Source: Candidatus Kapaibacterium sp. (GTDB lineage: Bacteria > Bacteroidota > Ignavibacteria > Kapaibacteriales > Kapaibacteriaceae). Taken from it: DNA of 64,000 bases. The notes under the pieces were generated by a model. It saw only the letters and a list, made by a program, of their open reading frames with translations, did no database searches and was not told the DNA's origin. Each line of letters begins with the position of its first letter. Position 1 is the first letter of the stretch. The translations under genes and the position numbers were made by a program. The stretch is taken from assembly GCA_018882895.1 (NCBI GenBank), contig VERF01000006.1, positions 1 through 64,000 on the forward strand. The letters run 5' to 3'. Below are positions 20,721-30,408 of the stretch, in pieces.

Positions 20721-21413
20721 ATGACCACGGAAGAATTCCTCCAGAAGCTCGACGAGATCGTCTCCGAGCGCCACATGCTTCAACATCCTTTCTACATCAT
20801 GTGGAACGAGGGTGCACTTACCCTTGAGATGCTCCGAGAGTATGCCAAGGAATACTACCACCAAGTCCACCTCTTCCCAACGTACGTAAGCGCTACGCAT
20901 GCGAACTGCGACGATATGGAAGTGCGCCAAATGCTTCTCGAGAATCTGATCGAAGAGGAGCACGGTCCGGACAACCATCCGGAGCTGTGGCTGCGCTTTG
21001 GCGGTGCACTCGGTGTGAGCCGTGAAGAAATGAAGGATCGCCGCTACCTGCCGCATACGCGCGAATCCGTGCGTATCCTCAAGGAACTGGCAGGACGCAA
21101 GAACGCATACGAAGGCCTTGCCGCGCTGTATGCGTACGAGTCACAGATCCCCGAGATTTCGACCACCAAGATCGCCGGACTGAAGAAGTGGTATGATCTC
21201 GACACCAAGGATGCCCTCGAGTTCTTCGCAGTTCACGAGCATGCCGACGAGATCCATCGTACGGTAACACGCGAAGCACTGGTGCGCATGTGTGAAACAG
21301 ACGACCAGAAGCAAGCCGCACTCGACTCAGCTCGTGAAGCAGCCGATGCATTCAATCTGTTGCTCGACGGTGTCTATAACACCTGGTGCGCGGAAAAGGC
21401 TGCCCTTAACTGA
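20721..21413 (+). CDS. CADD-like (TenA/PqqC fold) di-metal oxygenase, putative p-aminobenzoate synthase
   Basis: HMLQHPFYIMWNEGALTLEMLREYAKEYYHQVHLFPTYVSATHANCDDMEVRQMLLENLIEEEHG; FAVHEHADEIH; start at 20721 because a promoter-like motif lies upstream of it. Confidence 0.8.
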   Translation: MTTEEFLQKLDEIVSERHMLQHPFYIMWNEGALTLEMLREYAKEYYHQVHLFPTYVSATHANCDDMEVRQMLLENLIEEEHGPDNHPELWLRFGGALGVSREEMKDRRYLPHTRESVRILKELAGRKNAYEGLAALYAYESQIPEISTTKIAGLKKWYDLDTKDALEFFAVHEHADEIHRTVTREALVRMCETDDQKQAALDSAREAADAFNLLLDGVYNTWCAEKAALN

Positions 21414-21428
21414 TCCGTTACTGACGCG

Positions 21429-22337
21429 ATGTGCCGCTTCGTTGCCTATATCGGCCCATCAATCCTGGCTGATGATCTGCTCTACAAGCCGAAGTATTCG
21501 CTTGTTACAGCGCAGACCATGAACGCCGGAGAGATGTCTGTATCCGTCAATGGAGATGGCTTCGGAATCGGATTCTATGCGCCAGAGCTCGACAACGAGC
21601 CGTGTGTGTTCAGGAGCATAAAGCCGGCCTGGAGTGACAACAACCTCAAGAGTCTGGCCAAAAAGATCCATTCACCATGCATGTTTGCCCATGTCCGTGC
21701 GGCATCGCCGGGCATGGCCGTTGAAGAGCTGAACTCGCATCCGTTTGCCTGTGGCAACCTGATGTTCATGCATAATGGGGTGGTAGGGGGCTTCAAGCAG
21801 ATTCGTCGGAAGCTGCTTCGAATGCTCAACGATACTGCGTATGACGCCATTCAGGGCAGCACGGATTCCGAGCACCTTTTCGGTCTCGTGCTGAATCATA
21901 TCGCAAATCCGTATGGGCACGTCACCTGCGAAGAGCTCGTTGCCGCGATGCACGGGATGTTCGCGGACCTGAACACGCTGCTAATGGATTCGGATGTGCG
22001 TCAGCACTCGTATCTCAACCTTGCCGTCACCAACGGCACATGTTTGATTAGTGTGCGATACACGACCAATCCGAATGTGCAGCCAGCCTCGCTCTACTAC
22101 ATGCATGGTCGTGAGTATCGATGCGCAGGCGATAACTGCACAATGGAGCAGGCATATGGTAAGCCGAGCGCGATCGTGGTGGCCTCCGAGCCATTCACGG
22201 CGCGGCGCTCAGACTGGATGAAGATGGAACGCAATGCCATGATGGTGGTGGACGAGACGATGACGATCACCTTCCATCACGTTGAAATGGACGTTGAAAA
22301 ACTGGATTTTGAGACAATAGCCCCGGAAATCGGATGA
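21429..22337 (+). CDS. Class II glutamine amidotransferase (YafJ-like)
   Basis: MCRFVAYIG (Cys2); NGDGFGIGFY; FAHVRAASPGMAVEELNSHPFACGNLMFMHNGVVGGF. Confidence 0.87.
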   Translation: MCRFVAYIGPSILADDLLYKPKYSLVTAQTMNAGEMSVSVNGDGFGIGFYAPELDNEPCVFRSIKPAWSDNNLKSLAKKIHSPCMFAHVRAASPGMAVEELNSHPFACGNLMFMHNGVVGGFKQIRRKLLRMLNDTAYDAIQGSTDSEHLFGLVLNHIANPYGHVTCEELVAAMHGMFADLNTLLMDSDVRQHSYLNLAVTNGTCLISVRYTTNPNVQPASLYYMHGREYRCAGDNCTMEQAYGKPSAIVVASEPFTARRSDWMKMERNAMMVVDETMTITFHHVEMDVEKLDFETIAPEIG

Positions 22338-24294
22338 ACTACGCTCTGATACCACTTTTCCCGCTGATCGGGTTCGTTATCGTCGCTCTCTTCGGAAAGC
22401 GCATCAACAACGAAAAGGTCACGGGTTCGATCGCAAGCGCAGCCGTGTTGCTGAGTTTCATCATGGCCGTCATGGCGTTCAATGACCTTCGGGCCATCCC
22501 GGAGGATGTGCCAGCGGCAGAGCAACGCATCATTGCCCCCGTGTATACGTGGATCGCAACGGGCGATTTCTCCGTGAACATCAACTACCAAATTGACCGT
22601 CTTTCGATCCTCTTCACGCTGATCATCACGGGCATTGGCTTTTTGATCCATGTCTATTCGATCGGATACATGCACGGCGATAAGAGCTTCCCGCGCTTCT
22701 TCGCCTACTTGAATCTGTTCGTGTTCATGATGCTCAACCTGGTGCTGGCCGACAACTTGCTCCTGACCTTTCTGGGTTGGGAAGGGGTTGGACTGGCATC
22801 TTACCTGCTGATCGGATTCTGGTATGATCGCAAGTTCGAAGGAACGAACATTACGTGGACCGGTGACGCGGCCATGAAGGCCTTTGTGGTGAATCGCATC
22901 GGCGACTTCGGCGTACTCCTGGCAATGTTCCTACTGTTCACCTCTGTCGGTAGCCTTTCGTACGCGGACATTCATTCGGCTGCCGTTGCGCAGGATCCTG
23001 AACTTGTCTCAAACGTGATGCTCATCACGTTGCTATTGTTCCTCGGATGTACCGGTAAAAGCGCACAGATTCCGCTTGGCGTGTGGTTGCCTGACGCTAT
23101 GGCAGGCCCGACACCTGTCTCGGCTCTCATTCATGCAGCCACGATGGTCACATCGGGTATCTTCCTCATCGCCCGTACAAACGTGCTCTTCGCAATGTCG
23201 CCCACCACGATGGCCGTGGTTGCCGGGATAGGCATCACCACAGCACTGTTTGCCGGTCTTGTGGGTCTGGTGCAGAATGACATCAAGAAGGTCCTTGCCT
23301 ACTCGACTGTTTCGCAGCTTGGATTCATGTTCGTTGCACTCGGCGTTGGAGCATTCACGGCCGGTGTCTTCCACGTGATGACCCACGCGTTCTTTAAAGC
23401 CCTTCTCTTCCTCGGCTCGGGATCTGTCATACACGGAATGCACGAGGAGCAGGACATTCGCAAGATGGGCGGTCTAAAGAAGTACATGCCCATCACATAC
23501 CGCACATTCCTTATTGGTACGCTCGCAATTGCCGGTATTCCGTTCTTCTCGGGGTTCTTTTCCAAAGATGAGATCCTGTTGTATGCTTGGCTCAATGCAG
23601 CCCCGTGCTTTGGGGTGTCGGTGTGTTGGCTGCGCTGACAACTGCCTTCTACATGTGGCGGCTTACCACTCTTACTTTTGGGGGAGCGGAGCGTTTTGAT
23701 CATCATCATGTTCATCCGCATGAATCACCTGCGACCATGACGGTGCCGCTTATCATCCTGGCCGTTCTGTCAGCCATCGGCGGTCTTCTCGGTGTGCCGC
23801 ACGTTCTGGGCCATGCTCTTCACTTCCCGAATCTTCTCGAACATTGGCTTGAGCCAATTTTCCGCGATGGCATGGCCCTTCTGCCAAAGCATGAAGGCGA
23901 CCATACGTCACTCGAGCTGACGCTCATGGCGGTCTCCTCAGTAGTGGCAGTCATCGGCATCATGTTCGCACGTTCCATCTACAGCAAGGGGATGGACACT
24001 GCAGACGCCATCGCCGGCAAGCTTAAGGCCGGTTATAAGCTCCTGCTCAACAAGTACTACGTCGACGAGATCTACCATCTGCTTGTGGCCGGTCCGATCG
24101 TTGCAGCATCACGTGATTTTCTCTGGAAGATTGTCGATGTGCTCGCCATTGACGGACTCGTCAACGGTTCGGCCCGATCCATGGGAGCTCTCTCGGGTGT
24201 TCTGCGTAGAATCCAGAGTGGTGTTGCTCAGAACTATGCTCTGATCATGATGGTCGGAATCGTTGTGCTCATCGGCATCGTGCTGATGCCGTGA
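22334..24294 (+). pseudogene. nuoL: NADH-quinone oxidoreductase subunit L, interrupted by a single-base frameshift near 23601-23604
   Basis: ORF 22334-23638 (LTFLGWEGVGLASYLLIGFWY) continues in ORF 23587-24294 (VLWGVGVLAALTTAFYMWRLT). Adding one C to the CCCC run restores LNAAPVLWGVGVLAALTTAFYMWR. Confidence 0.85.
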
Positions 24295-24338
24295 TCGGAT
24301 TGCTTCGCCCCCTTCGGGGGTCGAACCTGTTATGATCC

Positions 24339-25043
24339 ATGTGCTACACGGTTTCAATATTCTCACAGACGCACGTCATTGAGACGGATCTTGGGCAGGT
24401 CTTTGAGGATGCCACGGAATTTGTGCCCTACGTGCACGTGTCAGGCTTTGTCCACCCCGAACTACCAATTGGCGTGGCCGAAGACGGGATTCGAATGATG
24501 AGATGGGGCTTGGTGCCGCGGTGGACAAGATCGAGGCAGCAGGCGGACGAGATGCGAGGCCGCACGCTGAATGCACGGAGTGAGTCGGCGTACGAAAAGC
24601 CTTCCTACCGTGATGCAGTTCGCAAACGAAGGGGACTTCTACCCGTCAACGGATTCATTGAATGGCGTCACGAGGGTAAACTCAAGATCCCTCATATGGT
24701 CCGCATGCGAAGCTCAGAGATCTTCACGCTCGGATGTATTTGGGAAGAATGGGTCGATCCAGAGTCCGGACAGTGTGAAGAGACGTTCTCGATTTTGACA
24801 ACAGAGGCTAACATCCTCATGTCCCACGTTCACAACTCAGCTATGCGAATGCCGGTCGTGATACCGCATCGTGATCGCTCCGCATGGCTTTTGGCTGACG
24901 ACCGTGAGCAGGTTCAGCCGATGCTGCGCCCGCTGGAGGATGGACTGCTTGAAGCGTTCCCGATAACCAGAGAGGTTTCGAAGATTCGCGTCAACACGAC
25001 TGAGCCTCAGATGATCGAATCGGTTGGTGAGACCGTCGCGTGA
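24339..25043 (+). CDS. SOS response-associated peptidase (SRAP, YedK/HMCES family)
   Basis: MCYTVS catalytic Cys2; MRWGLVPRW; LNARSESAYEKPSYRDA; GLLPVNGFIEW; VHNSAMRMPVV. Confidence 0.87.
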   Translation: MCYTVSIFSQTHVIETDLGQVFEDATEFVPYVHVSGFVHPELPIGVAEDGIRMMRWGLVPRWTRSRQQADEMRGRTLNARSESAYEKPSYRDAVRKRRGLLPVNGFIEWRHEGKLKIPHMVRMRSSEIFTLGCIWEEWVDPESGQCEETFSILTTEANILMSHVHNSAMRMPVVIPHRDRSAWLLADDREQVQPMLRPLEDGLLEAFPITREVSKIRVNTTEPQMIESVGETVA

Positions 25044-25513
25044 TGAGTGTGTTGATGTTGGCCGTGATGGGGATTGTCTTCTCGGGTATTGAGGAGGTCA
25101 ACCTGGCTACGCTCCAGTCGAGAATCAATCGATCGAGTGATACAACCTATGTGGTGAATTTTTGGGCTACGTGGTGTAAGCCCTGTGTTGAGGAGTTGCC
25201 GGCGTTTGAGGCGCTGGCGCGCAAATACGCGGATCAGCCGATGGTCGTGTTGCTGGTGAGTCTCGATTCACCGGAAGACCGAATGAAGAAGGTTGAGCCA
25301 TTCATCCGACGCCGTGGATACACACGCAGTCAGGTGGTGGTGCTGAACGAGCCCAAGCCGCACCTATGGATCGATAGGGTCGATCCTTCGTGGAGTGGTT
25401 CGATTCCGGCAACGCTGTTCATCCGCGGCAATCGTCGCTTGTTTGGTGAGTTTCAGTTCGACGAAGTGAAATTGGATTCAACTTTTCAGTCTTTCAGGAA
25501 AGGTTCGCAATGA
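25040..25513 (+). CDS. TlpA/ResA-like thioredoxin-fold protein
   Basis: VVNFWATWCKPCVEELPAFEALARKY (WCKPC). Confidence 0.88.
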   Translation: MMSVLMLAVMGIVFSGIEEVNLATLQSRINRSSDTTYVVNFWATWCKPCVEELPAFEALARKYADQPMVVLLVSLDSPEDRMKKVEPFIRRRGYTRSQVVVLNEPKPHLWIDRVDPSWSGSIPATLFIRGNRRLFGEFQFDEVKLDSTFQSFRKGSQ

Positions 25514-26136
25514 GGCTTGATCGAATCAGCCTAATGTCGTTTTTCTTCTGCGTGTTTATGGCCCTTCAGGTTCAGCACTCAGCTGCGTTTGGGGACGGAG
25601 TCGCCGTGGGCGATGTCGCCCCTGACTTCAAGCTCATGAATGTTGACGGCCGAATGGTGGAGTTGTCGGACTACAAGACAAAGAAGGGTGCTATCATTGT
25701 ATTCACATGCAATCACTGTCCCTACTCAATCAAGTATGAGGACAGGATCATCCAGCTACATGAGGCATTTGCCCCCTTGGGATTTCCGGTGATTGCGATC
25801 AATCCTAACGATGCAACGAAGGTCCCGGAGGACTCGTTTGAAAACATGAAGGTCAGGGCCAGCGAAAAGAAATTCAGGTTCCCGTACCTTGTCGACGAAT
25901 CACAACAGGTGGCCAAGGCCTACGGCGCCAAGCGCACCCCGCATGTATATGTCGTGTTTAACACAGCAGAGGGCCCGTCAGTGCAGTACATCGGGGCGAT
26001 CGATGATAACGCATCTGATGCTTCTGCCGTAGAGACAAAATTCGTTCGTGATGCAGTCACATCGCTTATCGATGGCAAGCTGCCCTCGACATCACTTACG
26101 AAGGCCATTGGCTGCACAATCAAGTGGAAGAACTAG
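25510..26136 (+). CDS. Exported thioredoxin/AhpC-TSA-like redoxin
   Basis: Signal peptide; GAIIVFTCNHCPYSIKYEDRIIQL; ARRTPHVYVVF-like cis-Pro segment (AKRTPHVYV). Confidence 0.82.
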   Translation: MRLDRISLMSFFFCVFMALQVQHSAAFGDGVAVGDVAPDFKLMNVDGRMVELSDYKTKKGAIIVFTCNHCPYSIKYEDRIIQLHEAFAPLGFPVIAINPNDATKVPEDSFENMKVRASEKKFRFPYLVDESQQVAKAYGAKRTPHVYVVFNTAEGPSVQYIGAIDDNASDASAVETKFVRDAVTSLIDGKLPSTSLTKAIGCTIKWKN

Positions 26137-26139
26137 CAA

Positions 26140-27126
26140 ATGAATGACAGAGATATGAACCGCCGTCGTGGCGGACGTGGTGGCGGTAAGCCGAACGATG
26201 AACGACAGCCGCTGTCGAACGAATCCGCTATCGGCCGCACGGGTCGGCCACAACGGCCTAGAGGACCAGAACCGGCACGTCCACGTTTCGATGACGAACG
26301 GCAACCACTGACAAACGAGAGCCCGTACACGGCACGACGTGGCGACGCAGGCCGGGGCGGACCCCGTGATGACCGTCGGGGCGGACCTCGTGATGACCGT
26401 CGGGGCGGACCCCGTGATGATCGTCGAAGCGGACCCCGTGATGACCGTCGTGGCGGACCCCGTGATGACCGCCGAAGCGGACCTCGTGATGATCGCCGAA
26501 GCGGACCTCGCGATGATCGAAGTGGTGCACCGCGTGATGATCGACGAAGCGGACCTCGCGATGATCGCCGTGGCGGTCCTCGTGATGACCGTCGTGGTGG
26601 ACCGCGTGATGATCGCCGTGGCGCACCGCGTGATGACCGTCGTGGCGCAACGCGTGATGACCGTCGTGGTGCACCGCGTGATGACCGTCGTGGCGGACCT
26701 CGTGATGACCGTCGTGGCGGACCAGGCAGAGATCGACGCTCGGATAGCCGGCCGCAAGCCGGGCGTGATGGTGGCCAGGAGCGCCGCGCATCGTTCTCCG
26801 GTGAGGAGCGCCAGCCCCTTTCCAACGAATCGCCGGCATTGCGTGGACGATCCGGTGGTGGAGCACGAGGCAGAGGCGGCAACCAGCCACGAGGCAGAGG
26901 TGGCAGAGGTGCCGGTCAGGGCAAGGGGCGAGCACAAGGTGGACGCGGTGGTTCCGGATTTGGAAATCCGGCCACTAAGCGCAAAGAGAGCGAATTGCGT
27001 CGGTCAAAGGCCTATGTATCGGACGCCTTTATCTACCGTGAGAATCTCGACGAAGCCAAGCCAACGGAGAGAAAGATGCGAAGTCGGCGAAACAAGCCCT
27101 CCGGTGGTGAGGTCCAAGGCGAGTAG
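26140..27126 (+). CDS. Low-complexity Arg/Gly/Asp repeat protein, probably disordered and nucleic-acid binding
   Basis: 16 x GGPRDDRR-like octapeptide, RGG-rich C-terminal half, three RQPL(S/T)NES motifs; unidirectional with neighbours. Confidence 0.65.
   Translation: MNDRDMNRRRGGRGGGKPNDERQPLSNESAIGRTGRPQRPRGPEPARPRFDDERQPLTNESPYTARRGDAGRGGPRDDRRGGPRDDRRGGPRDDRRSGPRDDRRGGPRDDRRSGPRDDRRSGPRDDRSGAPRDDRRSGPRDDRRGGPRDDRRGGPRDDRRGAPRDDRRGATRDDRRGAPRDDRRGGPRDDRRGGPGRDRRSDSRPQAGRDGGQERRASFSGEERQPLSNESPALRGRSGGGARGRGGNQPRGRGGRGAGQGKGRAQGGRGGSGFGNPATKRKESELRRSKAYVSDAFIYRENLDEAKPTERKMRSRRNKPSGGEVQGE
26356..26739 (+). repeat. 24-bp tandem repeat, about 16 units, encoding (G/S)(G/A)PRDDRR
   Basis: Units such as GGCGGACCCCGTGATGACCGTCGT repeated head to tail in frame. 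Confidence 0.92.
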
Positions 27127-27165
27127 TAATCACGTTCGAGTTCATTAAAGTGTGAGGAGTTGAAC

Positions 27166-28134
27166 ATGAAGGTCGTAGTTAGCTGGACAACCTGTTTGCT
27201 TGCAGTATTTCTGATGAGCACGTTTCAATCAAATGCGCAGACGGCCCAAAAGGATTCTGCGGATGTCATTGACGAGGTCATTGATGATATGCTTGATGAC
27301 TTCGATGTTGACGATGACTCCAAGGAAGAGCGAAAGGCACGCAGGCGTCAACTGAGCTCGTCGCGCAAGCCGCGCCTTGCCGCTACGTATGGTCAGGCAA
27401 TGTTCTCTCGGAGTGGATTTACCGGAGAGACGCATGGTCTGACCCTTTTTGGAGCGACGATCGGCATGGATCAGTCACGCCCCCTGTTCGTTGACCGTGA
27501 CATTCTGAAGGTCAAGAACAATGGTCTCTTTGTTCATGTCGGCCAGAGCGGAAGCATGGCAACAATCGACTCGTCCTATGATGGTGTTCCACTTGCAATG
27601 CATACGTCGGCCAACTTCCTGAACGTCGGCTTTGTTGATGAGTCGGGATATGGATACGTCATCGGCGAGAACTCCTCACTTCGGCTTCTTGTGACCGATC
27701 AGTCAACATGGACATCTGTGAGCCCGCAGACATATGGCACCGATGTTGGACCTGAACAGTGGCAGCACGTGCGTGACTTCACGGGTACTCTTCGCTTTGG
27801 TTCGACCATGGCTCCCACGATCGAGTGGAAGATGGGGTCACTCCTGAGCATTCGAGCCAACTATACTTGGACGCAGGTGTTGCCTCGGCACATGTTCTGG
27901 TACTGGGCCGGTAGCGAACTCATTGAAGGTGTAGCCGACGGGATCGCGTCTGCTGTGGTGTCATCGTTCGGGAAGTCTTCGCCGGCATCCTTGCCGGTCA
28001 TGAATTTCGTGTTGCGCAATGCCATCGCATATGGCTTCAGAGAGCTAAGGCGTGACAAGATGAACTGGCCGTTCAACACAGCCGCACCCCTGAATATCAC
28101 GTCGTGGAACGTCGGACTTAGCCTCACCTTTTAA
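27166..28134 (+). CDS. Secreted/outer-membrane hypothetical protein
   Basis: Signal peptide MKVVVSWTTCLLAVFLMSTFQSNAQ; acidic linker; C-terminal ITSWNVGLSLTF resembling a beta-barrel end. Confidence 0.6.
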   Translation: MKVVVSWTTCLLAVFLMSTFQSNAQTAQKDSADVIDEVIDDMLDDFDVDDDSKEERKARRRQLSSSRKPRLAATYGQAMFSRSGFTGETHGLTLFGATIGMDQSRPLFVDRDILKVKNNGLFVHVGQSGSMATIDSSYDGVPLAMHTSANFLNVGFVDESGYGYVIGENSSLRLLVTDQSTWTSVSPQTYGTDVGPEQWQHVRDFTGTLRFGSTMAPTIEWKMGSLLSIRANYTWTQVLPRHMFWYWAGSELIEGVADGIASAVVSSFGKSSPASLPVMNFVLRNAIAYGFRELRRDKMNWPFNTAAPLNITSWNVGLSLTF

Positions 28135-28141
28135 GGGGCTA

Positions 28142-29362
28142 TTACGTCGGATCTATCTCCGTCCGCACAAGATCATCGATGGTCTCTCGGCGCCGAATCG
28201 GCAGTATCTCTCCGTCTCGGATGAGGACCTCGGCCGGACGTAGACGTCCGTTATAGTTGCTCGCCATCGTGAATCCGTAGGCTCCGGCATTTGAAAATGC
28301 CAGGACGTCGCCTTGTCTGATCTCAGCGATCTTTCTGTCCCACGCAAACGTATCCGTCTCACAGATATAACCCACAACGGAATACACGCGAGGCGTGCCA
28401 GCCGGGTTTGAGATGTTTGTGATGTGGTGATACGAGTTATAAAGCATGGGGCGTATCAGGTGATTGAAACCCGAATCGACTCCTGCAAAAACTGTCGACG
28501 TGGTTTGCTTCACAACGTTGACGCGTGTCAGGAATGTACCGGCTTGGCTCACCAGAAACTTTCCTGGTTCGATCCAGAGGGCTACAGGCTGGCTTCGATT
28601 CGCGTTGAATGCCGCAAGACGTTGGCAGAGCTTTGTGGCAAGCTCCTCTATGTCCGTTGCGATATCGTCCGGCTTGTACGGTACCTTGAACCCGCTTCCG
28701 AAATCCACGAACGTCAGATCAGGGAAAGCCTCGGCAGCATTGAAGAGAAGCTCGGCCCCCTGAAGGAAGACGTCGGCATCGAGAATATCACTGCCTGTAT
28801 GCATGTGCAGACCATTGATGCACATTCCATGGGAGGCGACGATGCGCTCGACGTGGCGCAGCTGATGGATAGAGATGCCGAACTTAGAGTCAATATGTCC
28901 GGTGCTGATCCGCTCGTTCCCTCCGGCCATAATGTGCGGATTGATCCGCACGCACACCGGAATAGTGTTACCAAACGTGCTGCCAAATTGTTCCAGTACG
29001 CTGATGGTGTCGATGTTGATCTGCACGCCGATCTTGGCCACGGCGCTAAGCTCCTCGAAGGAGACCATACTGGGGGTATAGAGAATGCGAGAAGGCTCAA
29101 ACCCTGCCCGTAGTCCCAACTGTACCTCCTGGATCGAGACCGTGTCGAGGCCCGTTCCGAGCTCATTCATATAACGAAGGATCGCGCCCGTCGAAAGCGC
29201 CTTGCACGCGTACATCACGCGAAGGTCGGCGTCAGCGAAGGCAGAGGTAAGCCGTTCGAGCTGGTGGCGTATCACGTCAGCACGATAGACATACACAGGG
29301 GTTCCAGTCCTCTCAACACACTCCAGTAAGTTCAGGCGCTCTTGCTCCGACATCTCGGTCAT
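28142..29362 (-). CDS. lysA: Diaminopimelate decarboxylase
   Basis: TPVYVYRADVIRHQL; VMYACKALSTGAILRYM; GLHMHTGSDI; FVDFGSGFKVPY; EPGKFLVSQAG; AGAYGFTMASNYNGR. Confidence 0.9.
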   Translation of the reverse strand: MTEMSEQERLNLLECVERTGTPVYVYRADVIRHQLERLTSAFADADLRVMYACKALSTGAILRYMNELGTGLDTVSIQEVQLGLRAGFEPSRILYTPSMVSFEELSAVAKIGVQINIDTISVLEQFGSTFGNTIPVCVRINPHIMAGGNERISTGHIDSKFGISIHQLRHVERIVASHGMCINGLHMHTGSDILDADVFLQGAELLFNAAEAFPDLTFVDFGSGFKVPYKPDDIATDIEELATKLCQRLAAFNANRSQPVALWIEPGKFLVSQAGTFLTRVNVVKQTTSTVFAGVDSGFNHLIRPMLYNSYHHITNISNPAGTPRVYSVVGYICETDTFAWDRKIAEIRQGDVLAFSNAGAYGFTMASNYNGRLRPAEVLIRDGEILPIRRRETIDDLVRTEIDPT

Positions 29363-29625
29363 TGATTGTCCTGCGGCTTGTCACCACCATAACGTATGAC
29401 GGCGTAAGGTACAATGACGCAGTAGCCGACGACCAGTACGACGGGAGCAACGTCTACTGCCAGCGGATTGTCCCACTGTCCAATTCCAGTTGCGAGCAAG
29501 AGGAATCCGAGGACGATCGTGGCAACACCGATCCCGAGAACGGTGTAGTTCATCTTTGTCCATGGGCTCGACCAGCGGACGCCTCCGGTGGCCTTTGTTG
29601 TTGTGCGTTTCGTTGGTGCGGGCAT
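29359..29625 (-). CDS. DUF3098-like small membrane protein
   Basis: WTKMNYTVLGIGVATIVLGFLLLATG...VAPVVLVVGYCVIVPYAVI; overlaps the lysA start. Confidence 0.65.
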   Translation of the reverse strand: MPAPTKRTTTKATGGVRWSSPWTKMNYTVLGIGVATIVLGFLLLATGIGQWDNPLAVDVAPVVLVVGYCVIVPYAVIRYGGDKPQDNQ

Positions 29626-29643
29626 GGGAGGTGTATCCTATTA

Positions 29644-29682
29644 AAGAAAAACCTGCCTGTGGCCTTTCAGCCGACAGGCAGG
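29644..29682 (-). terminator. Intrinsic terminator of the minus-strand LuxR-type gene
   Basis: Inverted repeat CCTGCCTGT (29652-29660) / ACAGGCAGG (29674-29682); on the minus strand followed by TTTTTCTTT. Confidence 0.78.
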
Positions 29683-29726
29683 ACGAATCTACAAAGAATC
29701 CGATGACGACTGAAGCTACGCCGAAC

Positions 29727-30245
29727 TCAAACCCGTGACGCCAGAAACATCGTCAGGCTCTCGTGTGGTGAAAGATGAAACTTCTTTCGCATACGCTCTC
29801 TATGCTTTTCGACGCTACGAACAGAGCATGAGAACAGAGACGCAATCTCTTTCGAGGGCATTGGCAAACGCAGAAACGCAGCCATACGAAGCTCAGTCGG
29901 AGTCAGCGTCGGAAAATCCTGGGCGAGCCTTCGCAGGTAGCCATCGTGCATTGAATCCATGATGTGCTCAACGTGAGCAAGGCCATCAGATTCCAGGGCC
30001 TCTCCAACCTCTCGCTGCAGTCGCTTTGCTGTCATTCGATGTTCGGGAGGTAGGACGGACTCCATTTTGGCAAGGTCTTCTGCGACGTGCTTCAGGACGC
30101 CGGTGTAGCGCATCTCGCGGAGCATTGAAGTACGCGACATCTGTTGATCGACTGGTGGCAGCATCACCGGATCTATCGGTGGGTTTGGGATAGTACGCAT
30201 TATCGTCGTTCCTTTCATGAATGGTGATGAATTGTCATCGGCCAT
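29727..30245 (-). CDS. LuxR-type helix-turn-helix transcriptional regulator
   Basis: LTPTELRMAAFLRLPMPSKEIASLFSCSVRSVEKHRERMRKKFHL; start may be ATG at 30200. Confidence 0.8.
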   Translation of the reverse strand: MADDNSSPFMKGTTIMRTIPNPPIDPVMLPPVDQQMSRTSMLREMRYTGVLKHVAEDLAKMESVLPPEHRMTAKRLQREVGEALESDGLAHVEHIMDSMHDGYLRRLAQDFPTLTPTELRMAAFLRLPMPSKEIASLFSCSVRSVEKHRERMRKKFHLSPHESLTMFLASRV

Positions 30246-30408
30246 ATCGTAGCAGCGGTGCTAGCAACCGCAAACGATCCAACCGTCTCTGTTGAGAAGC
30301 GTGATACGTACGCTTCACGCTCACATCAACAAAGGCAATTTCGCACCGTACGTAAGCCGATACTATGACGCACGTCAGGAAGTGCGCTGATAATAGCTAG
30401 AGTAAAAT

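Noticed and set aside
24301-24325. TTCGCCCCCTTCGGGGGTCGAA hairpin after nuoL, considered as terminator or regulatory RNA
   Set aside because: Short stem with one mismatch and no T-tract; may be a weak terminator but not supportable.
26356-26739. Tandem repeat considered as CRISPR array
   Set aside because: Units are contiguous 24-mers in frame without unique spacers and no cas genes are nearby.
26092-26937. 281/249/225-aa minus-strand ORFs with ITRSATTVITR- or GPPRRSSR-like repeats
   Set aside because: Generated by the 24-bp repeat; the plus-strand frame has non-repetitive flanks and operon context. Could look like an antifreeze or repeat toxin but there is no support.
28424-29113. 229-aa plus-strand ORF inside lysA
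   Set aside because: Opposite strand of a well-supported lysA; no domain.
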